Below are positions 8,701 to 20,361 of a stretch of 22,399 bases of DNA, piece after piece. The notes under the pieces were generated by a model, which did no database searches, was not told the DNA's origin, and saw only the letters and a program-made list of their open reading frames with translations. The translations under genes were made by a program, and so were the position numbers. The DNA is from Botryllus schlosseri (taxonomy: Eukaryota > Chordata > Ascidiacea > Stolidobranchia > Styelidae). Each line of letters starts with the position of its first letter. Position 1 is the first letter of the stretch. Location: positions 1 through 22,399 of the forward strand of contig ATSW01007013.1 in assembly GCA_000444245.1 (NCBI GenBank). The letters are read 5' to 3'.

Positions 8701-8823
8701 CTTNTTTTTGGCATGCCCGCCCGTTCATCGTTTCGTNACGAGCACTGGTTGACTTGTTANACGAATTAGCGATTTGGAAACTTATCGCGTACAAATTGAA
8801 GCACAGAGTGTGTGGGTGTGACA
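8701..8823 (-). CDS. Penultimate exon of the same unidentified gene, 5' boundary unclear
   Basis: The open frame reads CFNLYAISFQIANS, then NKSTSAR, then ETMNGRACQK, with three N bases, and ends at donor AAG|GTGAGG. One possible acceptor is GATAAG at 8782-8781; the exon may also begin further upstream. NxS/T sequons and cysteines fit a secreted or membrane protein. Not recognised. Confidence 0.4.
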
Positions 8824-8869
8824 ATGGCCACAGAGAAGGGTTGAACGAAACTACATGGAAACAGTGATA

Positions 8870-9826
8870 TTTTGTGACTTTAATTGTTACGGNACACGTT
8901 GCTACATGGTTTTATTTCGAACCTGCGATACTCGTGTCTGGTATGACGTACCTAGGCTGCGTAAAAGTTAAAAACCACTGTCAATATAGTCTTGAACTTT
9001 GGCCACACGAATATCTTCTGGCAAAGTGGCCATATGGATATTTATCGGATGCTAAAACGCTAGTGGGTGTTCATATACCGTATAGTAGTTTACTAACTCA
9101 CCGCAAACATGTGATACCAGCAACACAACAATATAGGTCGTTATACTTTTAAACTCTATGGCGAAAAACGCGAATGCTCCTCTTGTAACTAATCTACGGA
9201 CCGTAAACCAGTTCAGATAAATAAATTAGTTCCAATTATTACCGAGATAACACGGGTTCAGTCATCAATAAAGCACGCATCGTTGCTGCATCGTCATTTA
9301 TNTGTTTTCGCGACGATCGCGATGCTANTGATGCTCTTTCTTGATAAGCAAGTACCTGAAAATGAAAATCCAGTTGTGCGGTCAACAGGTCACATGGGAG
9401 AAAACGCGAATGCTACTCTCCTACTTTTCAGGCATCATAGTAACGTCGAATGTCTTCGATTCAAACGAGATTTTTCGTTACGTGCAATCCATTCAGAAAT
9501 ATTCTTCACCGCAGTGCTGGCAACGTCACTTCACCGCGTTATTTATTTAGCCTGTCAGATATGTCAAGAATGTACTGCCATTAGGCCGTGATCGTGGCAC
9601 AAAACACAGTATCCCCCATTAAGCACCGCCCTCTATTCAAACATATGCAGCGACCGCAGTGGANTGTGTCTTGGATCGATATTCACATTTCTTTTAGACA
9701 AATTGCTGCGAGTTCAATTTANCTTTTTCGTGAGATACATTGGATTTGAAACGGTGTGTGCTATTATGTCTTTAGATATTCCAATTTATTAGAGCAACTG
9801 CGTGTTTCGGTGGCATTTCTTCCAAT
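8870..9826. other. No gene supported; short internal duplication
   Basis: Several open frames overlap on both strands without a recognisable family. AACGCGAATGCT followed by CTC occurs at about 9169 and again at about 9403, suggesting an old local duplication of some 235 bp spacing. Several N bases weaken frame calls. Confidence 0.35.
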
Positions 9827-9988
9827 TTACACTCCCACAACGTGTGCCAAATTCTTTGTGGCAAAACGTTTTTTCGTTAGCTCATTGTTTCTCGTGCTTT
9901 CGCTTTTGAGGCCTCTCTCGACGGAAAAGCTCTTGAAGCCGCGTAATTCATCGAAAGGCGATTCATCAAAGTTCAAGACACCCTTAGA
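9827..9988 (-). CDS. Candidate exon, unidentified minus-strand gene
   Basis: After acceptor ACATAG the frame reads SKGVLNFDESPFDELRGFKS, then FSVERGLKSESTRNNELTKK, to a stop at 9829-9827. Phase 0 matches the candidate exon upstream across a 40-nt gap bounded by GT and AG. The composition looks coding, but there is no family match, and the overlapping plus-strand frame 9756-10097 is a competing reading. Confidence 0.3.
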   Translation of the reverse strand, partial: SKGVLNFDESPFDELRGFKSFSVERGLKSESTRNNELTKKRFATKNLAHVVGV

Positions 9989-10028
9989 CTATGTTTGGTT
10001 TATTTTAAGGTCAACGTTTACAATATAC

Positions 10029-10144
10029 TCGAGCCTCACGTTCCGACTTTGTGTAAACAGAGATCGATATCTCGAGAATTTCTATTACGGAACATGACGT
10101 AATTCTTTCGGCTGCAACGCTAACTCGCGTTCGCCTCATGGAGA
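10029..10144 (-). CDS. Candidate exon with the loose I..C..I.(D/E)I motif
   Basis: Acceptor CCACTGCAG, then SMRRTRVSVAAERITSC, then SVIEILEISISVYTKSE, to CGA|GTATAT. The stretch RITSCSVIEILE is similar in spacing to KILQCDDIADIV at 12.3 kb and RIHADNIADIKA at 11.5 kb. Not recognised. Confidence 0.3.
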
Positions 10145-10334
10145 CTGCAGTGGAGTGCGGCGGAAGTTTACTAACAGCGAAATCGAATAAGTTTGAAATA
10201 AAGTAATCGATTGAATCAACAAGAATTGAACAATAATTAGACACCCGGCGGCTAGATGCATGGTTGTGTTTGGCGTGACTATGAACTGCACGATAACGGG
10301 CTGCGAAATTATTACAATTTGCTGCTATTGTCAC

Positions 10335-11190
10335 GTCACCAACGCAATGACGTAGCGCTGTTGACTATAGGTATCAGAATGCCGTTAAGCCCGTGGTTTT
10401 ATACCTGCTATTGTATTTACAAACCATAGTTTAACGGAACGTGGATAGTTAACAATAATGTGTTGCAAAGGAAAATACCGGGACAATAAGCATTAAGCAT
10501 TTGAAGAAGAGGCTGACGAAGCCTTCGACGAATTAAGATCAGATCAGTGCAGTTTATCAATACATTTTCATCATTTCAAAACATCACTAGATTGCGATAG
10601 AATTGATTGACAGAAAAGTGTCGAAACGACTTGTAGCAGTCTTTGAATCAAACAACCAACCACCGTGACCTAGAACTTACCTAGTCCTACGTAAGAGGCA
10701 TTGTACACTCCGCACCGAAGGAAAAGTATCAGAAGAAAACACGAAAAGGGAAAGTCATACGAATGAAGTGACATGTGTCGGTATACTAAATAGATATGTC
10801 GGATCGTGATCCAGGAATCCCGAGAGCAGACCATAGTACTAGAATTAAATCAACTACATCTGTGAAATANGCAACTAATAGATGACAGAATTGTGGGTAG
10901 AATTTAGCTGTTGCCCGTCAATGGTAAACTACGTTGCTAGCTGTGCGAATAACAACTGAAAACGGCTCAGGAATTATTGCTAAATTCTCAGACATGCGCA
11001 GAGTTCAAGCCTCTGACCCTCCTTATCATTGAGCACAGGTGACCGGCATCCTGCATGGCTGAGTGCACACTGCGCACTGTAGTAGCCGTGGTCGGCGTTT
11101 GAGCTGTGAGATATCGTTCTTGAGAAAAAGGTCGAAACCACTACAAATCCAGTTAGCCACGTGATCCGCAGTTGTGTAGCAAAAAGGCTA
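10335..11190. other. No gene supported
   Basis: I see no protein-like frame, RNA gene or paired repeat ends in this stretch. One N at 10870. Confidence 0.35.
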
Positions 11191-11440
11191 CATGGCTACA
11201 TGGCAAAATAGGCTCTTACTCCGTGATTTTTCGAAGTTAATGAAATCCCAATTGAAAGGTCGTTGTGTCACGTTACTACCAAAGCACCACCACCCATTGA
11301 AATGTATTCTTGGTTACACTCTTCTTCAGTTGACGTACTTTCTGATTGACGTCGAATTTTATAAGTTGTTAGATTTATTTCAAGAGTCAACGTTCGTTAT
11401 TGTACAACACCCGTTATCACACGTCCCGTCCGAACAACAC

Positions 11441-11577
11441 CTTTGCAACACGGTGTTGAACTTTCAGAGTAAATATCGGATTTTGGTTTTCGGAAGAGAA
11501 AGCGGAATTGATAAGAGTCGCCTTGATATCGGCGATGTTATCGGCGTGGATACGGGTTATCGCGTGGGCCGATAAAT
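11441..11577 (-). CDS. Candidate exon, unidentified minus-strand gene
   Basis: Bounded by CCGAAAAATAG and AAG|GTGTTG. Reads LSAHAITRIHADNIADIKAT, then LINSAFSSENQNPIFTLKVQ and HRVAK, 45 codons with biased, coding-like usage. The plus strand of the same DNA is also open (11192-11575), so strand is not certain. The minus reading is preferred for its splice sites and its resemblance to two other candidate exons. Confidence 0.35.
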
Positions 11578-11780
11578 CTATTTTTCGGAAATGGTGATAT
11601 TTGAATTTTAAATGCTTTCTGTGATAAGGTCATAACTGCGTAATGGTACAATGTATTGTATACGTAGGGCAGTTTACGTAAAACATATAGGAGAGCATTG
11701 ACTTTCAGATGTTCAGAAGGGCGCCAATAGTGCGACGCCACTTGAAACTTCGCGGAAAGTCATCTTAGTATACGACATGT

Positions 11781-12000
11781 TTATTTCCCATCCATTAAAT
11801 CTAACACGCACCGCTGCTCCGTTGTTTTATCACCACGCCGCATGGTCCCGTATAATATGCGAGCTAATATTTGCCAATAACACGACGATGGGCCGTTGAA
11901 ATGGGTTTCCGGTCCGGCGTAACTCGAATTCAAACACACGGCACCGCATCCATGCGACAAAACGAACAACGGAGTTGTGATCTTTGCACCTGTCCAAGTT
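11781..12000 (-). CDS. Candidate exon, weakly CUB-like
   Basis: After ACTTGGACAG the frame includes HGCGAVCLNSSYAG and SSCYWQILA, then RCVLDLMDGK and a stop. CG...NSSYAGPETHF....CYWQI.A and C.LD...DG follow the spacing of a CUB domain (extracellular beta sandwich). The donor is ambiguous: CAGCG|GTGCGT would cut the exon before the last cysteine. Weak evidence. Confidence 0.3.
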
Positions 12001-12246
12001 GAAAAGAGGAAAAGCTTATGAGACTGAATGGTCGGCAGAAAGGGATGAATCATTTAGCAACAGGTGCTTCAAAATCCATTCATGAATGCCGGCTCTGGCG
12101 AGCAGAAATTCGCAGGTAATCCCAAGAAACTGTGTTTTGGTCATACGATATTGTTTATTTAGATGTAATGTGTTTACAAGCAGTATAATCTTACAAGAGC
12201 GCGGGATATGGAATCGCTCCGGCCTACTTTTTGGTCAAAAAGGTAC

Positions 12247-12363
12247 ACTCGGATCTGTCATCGCGGTGGACACAATATCAGCGATATCATCACATTGCAG
12301 TATTTTGAGATATTTTGTTGAGACCCTGTTGGACAGAGAGCGTATAAAGTCATCTGTCACCAA
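12247..12363 (-). CDS. Candidate exon with the loose I..C..I.(D/E)I motif
   Basis: Acceptor AAAGGCTAG, then LVTDDFIRSLSNRVSTKYLK, then ILQCDDIADIVSTAMTDPS, to AGT|GTACCT. It continues in the same frame, with one stop between, from a further open stretch upstream (TSLLKIISGAIIYAIVRDIL). The plus strand is also open (12086-12367). Confidence 0.3.
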
Positions 12364-12457
12364 CTAGCCTTTGATGCTTCCGGCGAAGGCCAATATGTCA
12401 CGTACAATTGCGTATATTATCGCCCCCGATATTATTTTCAACAAACTCGTCGCAGCT

Positions 12458-12495
12458 TGTGTATTGAAGTCTGTGTATTGAAGCCTGTGTATATG
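12458..12495. repeat. Short tandem repeat, 14-bp unit
   Basis: TGTGTATTGAAGTC is followed directly by TGTGTATTGAAGCC and a partial third copy, TGTGTAT. Confidence 0.6.
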
Positions 12496-12878
12496 TATTC
12501 GAAAACGTATATGTACGCTATATTTTGATAATTGGAATATCTTGGTAGAAATCTCAGAAATTGTTACCCCACAGCGTTGGGTATAACGAATCGTGAGAAC
12601 CGCTAAATTCTTGTTCGCCTGAATAGGAGCTGTTACAAAAGGTTCGCTCTAAACATGATGAACGTGAACACGAACATAATATCGTCACAATGCGAATTCA
12701 AACATGTGCAAATCATTTTTCTGCCTTGCTGTATTTGTCCCTGTCAATACAAGATATCGCCGGAGTAGCAGCGAATTAGTTATTAATCAGAGTACGCTTC
12801 GTGTCATTCGAAGTATGTCACACATGATGATGTGACATTAGCGAAATATCCGAAATATCCTATCATGATATTGTATAC

Positions 12879-13050
12879 CGGCCTGTTGGTTGAATTCCCA
12901 TGTAGTTATGATTTTGTAGGTTCACAAATGTACCATATTCGCTCCTACTAATGTTGGGCTGCTCTGAGAATCTTCTGGGCCCAGGAACAAATTGCCAGTG
13001 ACAGACCCAAACATCATTCGTAGTTTCATCAGAAATCATGAACTTTGCCA
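12879..13050 (-). CDS. Candidate exon, unidentified minus-strand gene
   Basis: Acceptor TTTTACGGCGCAG and donor GGCCG|GTATAC enclose a frame reading AKFMISDETTNDVWVCHWQF, then VPGPRRFSEQPNISRSEYG and TFVNLQNHNYMGIQPTGR. The protein is plausible, with repeated aromatic/Gly turns and an NIS sequon; W..F...G..V.L.N..YMGI could be a beta-trefoil-like segment. Not recognised. Confidence 0.35.
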
Positions 13051-13072
13051 CTGCGCCGTAAAATAAGCTCAT

Positions 13073-14300
13073 GATCTAGCTCTTGTAGCTCTTTCCTTGG
13101 CGAAGCGCGTAATCGTACAGATGTCAGAGGCGAGTTAACAATCATGGCTAGTTATTTCAATCAGAAAAATTTTCGACGATGATAGGTTTTTTGTTTGTGT
13201 TGGATGTCTTTCTTTCCGGCCGCTGGAATGCGGAGATATAGGAAGGTAACGTTAAAGAGATTTTGATCAAATACGTTTAGAATATTGTAAAAGTGTGCTA
13301 TTACACAAAAATGTCGAAAGAGTGAACCCTCAATGTTCTTATGCGGACACGGAGCTCTGAAACCGAACGCGAATTAAAACAGAAAGTTCGCATAATCCCC
13401 TATTTCGAATATCATCAGTTCCCATCGAACCATATCAACCGCCGCTGAACACCCCTTAGGAACAGGATTAGACGCAGAGAGAAGTAATCATGAAATAAGA
13501 GAAACAACTGGTAGCTTGACTGGATGGGTCGTTTGGTACATTCCGGCTTTCTGTATCAGTTGCCGAGGTGAAAACTGTATCATCATTCGAAAAATATTAC
13601 AGACTTAGCAACAACATAGTCAATAACAAAATTCCTTATGTCCAGTTGTCTACCTCAACACGTATCGAAAAATCGTATGTACCCCATTACATTTCAGAAA
13701 CGTTGTCTAATAGTCTTCACACGGTAGGTCATTAGTACACCATGTCTTGAGAAACCCCGACAGCGTACTTCCTAACTCTTCACCTCTATTCTGCAGCGTC
13801 CACGACCAAGTGTGACAAGCTTGATTTATTATTGCGATCACTAATTTTTTAATTTCTTTTATCTTCCCTACGTGATTCCGTGACTTTTTCTATTTGCCGT
13901 GTTTGTGTAAGACTATTTAACGTTACAGGAACTATTGTGGCAATGCTGCGTCTTAATCCCTTCAAAGCCCGGCTTCGAGTCTCATTCAATATCGGGTAGT
14001 ACGTTTCGGAAATTGTGTATCATTAGTTATTGTCACGTTTGCGCCATGGGTAAACACTGTCGTTAGATGTCTTCGCGTGGAAGCGATAAGATCCCTGCTT
14101 CTCGCAAATTTCCTTGAAATGGGGATCATATAAGTGAAAAATGTCGATGTTTATGATTTACTATAGTTATCTTGACGCCAAATTTAAAAACGCGAGCCAG
14201 TATTTTTACTATAAATCTATAACAAATTCTCTACTAATGTATAAGAAGAATTCGAATGTAAATAGGCTATCACACATCTACCACATGACGGTTAGATAGT
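13073..14300. other. No gene supported
   Basis: Only short frames and no clear repeat ends. It would be intron or flank of the minus-strand gene if that gene extends this far. Confidence 0.35.
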
Positions 14301-14304
14301 AATT

Positions 14305-15281
14305 TAGGGATGGTGTGAACCTCTGAAAGGTTCAGGTTCGTGTGAACGCGAACCTTTTTGAAAGGTTCTGTGTGAACCAGAACGCGAACCTCATGACGTC
14401 ACGTGACGTCATATTGCTAATTCCAACCCTAAATTTCAGTGAAGTGATAGCCTATATTAATGTACACTATACCTAGCGACGACTCGGGCTACATAGTGCC
14501 ACAATGCTGAAGTACATATTGACGTTTTAAACGTCGCCAGATGTATCAACTGGGGCAATTAATTTGTATAATCATCCCGGAAAATCAATGTCTTCCATCG
14601 CTTTGCCAGCACTTTCGACGAGGACTTGCAAGGGAATATATGCTTACGCCTTAACGGTCAAGGCCTGGCCGTGCAATGTATTCGGAATTTGAGTATTGCT
14701 ACGTTGATAGTGAAGCAGAGGGTTTCTATACTTGCTACCGGTATTACCCCATTAACAAGTTATACAGCAGTAGCCAACACCCCAATCGCACGGATTTGGA
14801 TTTAAATTAAGATTGACCCCGTACGCCTGCTAGATTTTCTACATCAGACAACGACATCAATTTCGTTAATTGGTTGAATAAGCATCATTCGCTGACTATC
14901 GATACACGTAGTGTATTTCGCCCTTGATTTTGTGAGATTGCGGGTCAAGCTCTCAGCAGAGAGTCACTAAATATTCACAAACGGAAAGCTGGATAATTCG
15001 AGCAAACGTTTGTAACAAAGCAAGTAAAATTTTTGAGATGGTCAAGGTGCATGCTCGTTTAGCGTTGATTTTTTTATGCTGCCAACGCCATGCATAGAAT
15101 TGCCCGCAGTTGAAATGCAATAAATTTCAACCAAAGATGTGATGATGAAGTGAAAATCGTAATATATGAAAAAGGTTCACGGTGCAGAACCTACCGAGGT
15201 TCGTTTGTGAACGCGAACCTCTAAATATCGGAGGTTCACACACAGAACGCGAACGTGAACCTCACGTTCACACCATCCCTA
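14305..15281. mobile_element. hAT-like non-autonomous element with GAACC/GGTTC arrays, 977 bp
   Basis: The left end is TAGGGATGGTGTGAACCTC; the right end reads back as TAGGGATGGTGTGAACGTG. Each end continues into closely spaced GGTTC/GAACC and GAACGCGAACCT units (14320-14390 and 15173-15265). A TGACGTCA pair sits at 14394-14411. The flanks TAGTAATT and TAGATAGA match only partly, so the target duplication is old or misplaced. The interior is AT-rich without a transposase frame. Confidence 0.75.
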
Positions 15282-15486
15282 TAGATAGAGCACTGATCTT
15301 GATATTTTCAGGCTATGGGTATGGTCGTTTCAACGTTCTCCCGCCTTTTCATTACATCAAGTGTGCTTTGAGTATAGCATTTTACATTGTGTGTCTTGAA
15401 TGGGTGAAAATGTTAGGAGCGCTGATTCTATCACATCTGTATGATTGTGCTACATATGTGAAACGCCGAAACTCGTATGTGTTTGT

Positions 15487-15511
15487 ACAATGTACAAGTA
15501 CAGTACATTGT
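15487..15511. repeat. Short perfect inverted repeat
   Basis: ACAATGTAC and GTACATTGT form a 9-bp stem with a 7-base loop, between two transposons. No run of T follows and no function is evident. Confidence 0.5.
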
Positions 15512-15567
15512 TCAGTACAAGCGTCGTTTGGTGGCGAGAGAGTAGCTTGCACGAAATCACATATAGT

Positions 15568-16459
15568 CGGTGTTGGGATTAAGTCACTACCTTCGAGTCG
15601 CGAGTCATTTCGAGTCATTGCACATTTTGACTCGAGTCAAGTCAAGTCAATCGCTTTTCGAAGATGACTCGAGTCAAGTCAAGTCACTCGATTTTTGGAG
15701 GTGACTCGAGTCAAGTCGGGTTAAGTCAAGTCAAGTCACGAGTCAAGTCAAAATTCAAGTCAAGTTGCCTTTTCGTAGTATGAGGCATGATTACGTCATT
15801 ACATTTTGCTAGCTTTCTGAAGTACAGATTGAGTGGTCATTGATTTTGAACCGATGAACGAATATAGGGTTAAATATACACCCAAGAAGGTGCTGTATCG
15901 CTCACATATACGTAGCCTCAGTTTAAAGTTACCAACCAAGATGGGGAATAGAGAAACGAATTGATAAGATGCAATACATTACCCTTTACCCATTTATACA
16001 CATTGATATGATACAATTCGAGCCTGCGTCAATGGTTGAGGTGCATATAAACCATATTCGAATTCAAAATCAATAAAACAAGAGGTTTGGTTAAGGTAGA
16101 TAATTTTCTAATATATTACTGTACTACTAGTTTACGACAACGTAAGCTGTAAGCTTGGATCACTTCGTTTGTGGTCGATTTATTTGTGAGAGAACAATGG
16201 AGGCTCAGTAAAACGCACGATCATTGAATGATTGGTCGCTCTCTCGGGTTACACCAGCGTTTCGCGAACAATTCGAACATATGCAAGATACAGTGATTTT
16301 TATCGACACCGATTAATTGACTCGTGAATTTTGCTCCGAGTCACGAGTCAATCCACACCGTATTATACGCCGAGTCAAGTCAAGTCAAGTCATTTTAGCA
16401 AAGTGACTCGAGTCAAGTCAAGTCATGCGAAAAAGGTGACTCGAGTCATCCCAACACTG
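15568..16459. mobile_element. hAT non-autonomous element with GAGTC arrays, 892 bp
   Basis: The ends are CGGTGTTGGGAT and, in reverse complement, CAGTGTTGGGAT. The 8-bp duplication CATATAGT is perfect (15560-15567 and 16460-16467), which fixes both ends. The subterminal regions (15593-15770 and 16335-16447) are arrays of GAGTC, mostly as GACTCGAGTCAAGTCAAGTC. The interior is AT-rich and has no transposase. The perfect duplication suggests a fairly recent insertion. Confidence 0.92.
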
Positions 16460-16467
16460 CATATAGT

Positions 16468-18320
16468 TGCGACCATTCTTGTTAAGTTATATGATTTTCT
16501 TAGACCAATAAACACATACGACGGACTTCCATTATGAAATAAAATTATTTAATCTTACACAGAAGAATTACATCCAGGCAGGCGAGCACTATATGCGTAA
16601 GATCACAACCCAGAGACCAGTTGAGGCCAGTACATCATAGAACACATGGCACAACAACGACAGGCACGCAAGGAAATAATGATTGGCACTATATCAGTCC
16701 TGTACAAATAGGATGCAAACGACATCAACGTAAATGTCTGAACAAAAGAACGTAGAAATTGTCACCGGCAATTTACAGGCCGCGTTTCTGACTGCTTATG
16801 ACATATGTATCTCCCTACAGGCAAACACAAGTTTATGGAGAGTTTGTGTTGTGTCAAGCCCGACGAAATCAATTCCCGTCAGTTAAAAAACTTCCGATGC
16901 TACAGTGCGGCTACGTCACACATCTGTCAGTTCTCCATGCTCAAATATTAGTTTAAACGATTATGTCTTTTCAAAGGCATGCTTGGTCACCTCCGAACGG
17001 TAATGTCAAGTATTGTGCTCAGTTTCCGTGTGTTTTAATAGCCGCCTAAGATAAATCTTCCGTCGGTGTCACAGTAAACTATTACTTTCCACGCCGCCCG
17101 ATGATGTCTCCACGTTCAACCTCGTAGCCGACACAATTGCGCTGAGCCTATTGATCCGTCGGCTCAACGGTAGACTTTTATGCGATTGAATCGTGTGATG
17201 ATAAACAAAATATGTGTGATACCTCAGAGCCTTCTCTAAATCATGTACGAAGGTTATTACTGTTTGACGTTTGAACGATGAAATAAATCGTATCAGCTAT
17301 TTATATATCCATTGTGTTGAATAACGTGGATAAATATTCGATTAGTTGTTTTCAGTTCCCAATCATTTCCGTTCTTATCCCCGCATTGAGGCGGTCATTG
17401 TGACTTAAGGTGCTATATAATGGGTCATGCCACGAATGATAAATTCGCATTATCTTGCTCACACAGACGAAGGGATTTGACGGATGAGAAATCATTAACA
17501 TAGAGACGGTTTGAGACGTCAAATTATTCGTTGTTTTCGGTCTTGATAAATGACAATGCGTTCTACTCGCTATCGGACGACAAATATCCTACTTGTCATC
17601 GCAGTATAGTGTCGGCCCTCAACCTGTGGGAGCCTTACGCGTCGTTTCATATGGTTTACTGCGAGCTTTCAATTAATCACCAAACACAACTAGTTACAGC
17701 TGCTTTTACATGTCATTATTTGTGTTCACACTTCACACGACTATTACATATCTTCCCATTGATTCTTTGATGATTGCTACAGCTTCGTAACTGTCGTTCT
17801 GCATGGCAGGAATTATTTATACCACAATAAATAACCAGAGGCGCGCTGAACTTCACACAGAATCAATATCAGCCTGAAGTTGAAGTATTATTATTATTGA
17901 GTGTTATATTACGTATTATATTTATTATGGATTGAAACAATAAGAGTGCGATCTCGTCCACTTTTGTAGAATTGAAGCATCAAAATTGGCCCATCCTTAA
18001 TTTCTATAAAACTACTATGTTGCTGAGTGTTGTAACAACACGCAAATATTGACTGGAAAACCATTGCAATGGCGTGGGCTGGAGCTGTTTTACTAAATAC
18101 GAAACTGAGTTAATCAAGCTAAATAGAGCATTCAATTAATTTTAGATTTTTAGGATCCGTACGTTTCACGATGTGGATCTCGGGTAACAACACACTGAGC
18201 CTTAAGGTTCCTGTAAACCTGAGTTGGAAATCACGAAATGTGAGTGTGACAATGCCATTACCGATTCGAACGATTCCACCGGGTGACAAAAATGAAGCAG
18301 GTGTACAGGTTTATCTATAC
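16468..18320. other. No gene supported
   Basis: A plus frame at 17531-17770 and a short minus frame around 17180-17070 are open but match nothing I know. A short ATT run sits near 17890. I see no RNA gene or repeat ends. Confidence 0.35.
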
Positions 18321-18624
18321 CAGTGTTTCTCAAACTTTTTTAGACACGCCCCCCTTTATGATAGTAAAAAATGTCGCGCCCCTTATCGTCATATCACAAA
18401 ATGCATCCAGAATGCTGGCAATCCAAATGGACAGTTTGATGGAATGAAAAGTTATGAGTGTTGATGAGATAGTTCTCTAGTATGAAATTCGGAGCAATAA
18501 CTATGAATTGGAGGTAAATTGCGCGGAACGCGAATTTTTTTCAGTTGACCGCAGCTTCGCGCCACCTTCAGATGCTTTCACGACCCCGAAGGGATGGGGG
18601 TGCCCCCCAGTTTGAGAACCACTC
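18321..18624. mobile_element. hAT-like MITE, 304 bp
   Basis: The left end is CAGTGTTTCTCAAACTTTTT; the right end reads back as GAGTGGTTCTCAAACTGGGG. Both lead into C- or G-rich runs (GCCCCCC and TGCCCCCC). The flanks ATCTATAC (18313-18320) and CTCCATAC (18625-18632) agree at six of eight positions. The TTCTCAAAC end is common in hAT families. Confidence 0.8.
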
Positions 18625-18726
18625 CTCCATACCGTCCCNTACCGACGAACATCTCGGTTCTGGGTGTATTGTTTACAGTATACAGAAAATGATACCAGCG
18701 TAAATTAATATTGTCATCTTCTATAG

Positions 18727-20353
18727 CAGGAGTGGGCAAACTACGGCCCGCGGGCCGCATGCGGCCCGCAACACCGTTTTGTGCGGAACGCGAGAGTCTC
18801 AAGAAACTTATTAAAAATGTTGATAAATTGCGTACTAAAAATTTACAGCTACTTACTTAAACTTTTTTTAATGTATTTTACCATGTTAATTCTAAGGTAA
18901 ATACTTCCTATATTATATTTTATGTATCATTTCTGGTGCGACAGCCCGACTTCAAGGCCCACGCATTTGAAAGGTCACGAGTGTGATTTCAGATTAACCA
19001 CTCCAGCAACGTTTATTAATTTTAGTGCTGTGCTTGGAGAAAACGATATGCGGCAGTATTAGGTATAGATTCGTTCTCTGTATGCGTAAAACAGGGGTGT
19101 CCAACCTGCGGCCGTGGAAGGAAATTTGTCCGGCCGTGGACACGCAATTCAATTAGTATGTATTGGCGGCCGTCGATATGCAATTTGAATTTACGAATTG
19201 ACTCCCAATTTCTTGAAATATATTAATAAGTCTTGAAATTTTCTTCGCGCGATTCAATTTCACTTCCTTTTTCTATTTTAATATAGTAGCGCTTTTTGCC
19301 ATCAGAGCCCCACAAAAATGCGAAAGGCAGAGGAAAATGATGCACCTCTTATAGAAATACCAACTCGGAATCGTGTGCTCCTCACTATGCCGGCGATCCT
19401 GGTGGCAGATCAAGAAATAGCAGCTTGCAACAAAGTGACTAACAGCGATTGACCTACCCGGAGATGCATCATAATTTATAACTTGCCCTAAATTCTCGAA
19501 AACACCCCCTTCATCAACTCTACCGGTGAATCTGATCACATGGGCCGAGAAAGGTTAAAGTCTGATAGTAGTATGTAAAACTATATACTAATAATAATGA
19601 CGAAATTCATTGGTGAATCTGAAAATATTTTCGCGCTTGGCGCGAATACGAACAGTTCCGTGCCATTTCCACTACCCACTCGAGATTTAGGTTCGTATAT
19701 AGTAAGCCTATGTCATTAAATAGACTAATCCGGAGTTAACCGGAAATAGACATAGACACTGTAACATGGGTATTTGACGCCCAGCTCGTTCTTTACGATA
19801 AGCCCAGGAATGCTGCCTTACGCTACATGAGTAGTCGAAACGCGGCCGTGAATGGCCAAAAGGTTGACCAGCACACCTGGCGTAAAAGTAGGCTATTTCT
19901 AATTTATCTACACGTAGTAGAAGCGTGTTTGAAGCTAGCAGGGTTTGATGACGTCAGCATTGTGTGTCCTGGAACTGACCCAAAAGTGGAATTAGCAAAA
20001 CTATGAAGAGATATCTGCTCACTGATTTAAATTTCAACCCCTTTTCTAAGAATCGGGACAACCGACTTTNATCCCTATATAGTTTTGACAAATTGGTNTT
20101 TGAGGTCGACCAGCCTATATGAANTCTNGNCACNGTTTNTGACGCGNNTANGATNTCNTCAAAGCAATGTTTGGTTGGTTTGGACGTATGGTAACCCTAA
20201 AATAAGCATATATAGANTATNTNCATGTCCTCNCTATNTAATCAAATNCCAATATTGNNTTTTGGTTTATNATCCCAATTTTATATAGTGCGGCCCGNGA
20301 ATGGACTCAGATGTTGAATGCGGCCCGCGATCTCAAAAGTTTGCCCACCCCTG
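18727..20353. mobile_element. hAT element, interrupted by a second hAT
   Basis: The left end is CAGGAGTGGGCAAACTACGG; the right end reads back as CAGGGGTGGGCAAACTTTTG. Both lead into GCGGCCCGC-rich sequence. The duplication TTCTATAG is perfect (18719-18726 and 20354-20361). Removing the nested insertion and its duplication leaves about 831 bp, without a transposase frame. The 20070-20280 part contains many N bases. Confidence 0.92.
19092..19879. mobile_element. Nested hAT element, 788 bp
   Basis: The left end is CAGGGGTGTCCAACCTGCGG; the right end reads back as CAGGTGTGCTGGTCAACC. The duplication GCGTAAAA is perfect (19084-19091 and 19880-19887). It lies wholly inside 18727-20353 and so is younger. 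A short plus frame inside (from 19318, reading MRKAEENDAPLIEIPTRNR) is not a recognised transposase. Confidence 0.92.
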
Positions 20354-20361
20354 TTCTATAG

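Noticed and set aside
11192-11575. Plus-strand 127-residue frame
   Set aside because: No motif recognised; the minus reading of 11577-11441 has better splice sites and resembles two other candidate exons.
15182-15667. Plus-strand 161-residue frame, the longest in the window
   Set aside because: Runs from the GAACC array of one hAT element, across intergenic sequence, into the GAGTC array of the next; low-complexity and not a gene.
20085-20288. Plus-strand frame across the N-rich stretch
   Set aside because: Too many N bases for any reading; it is inside the outer hAT element.
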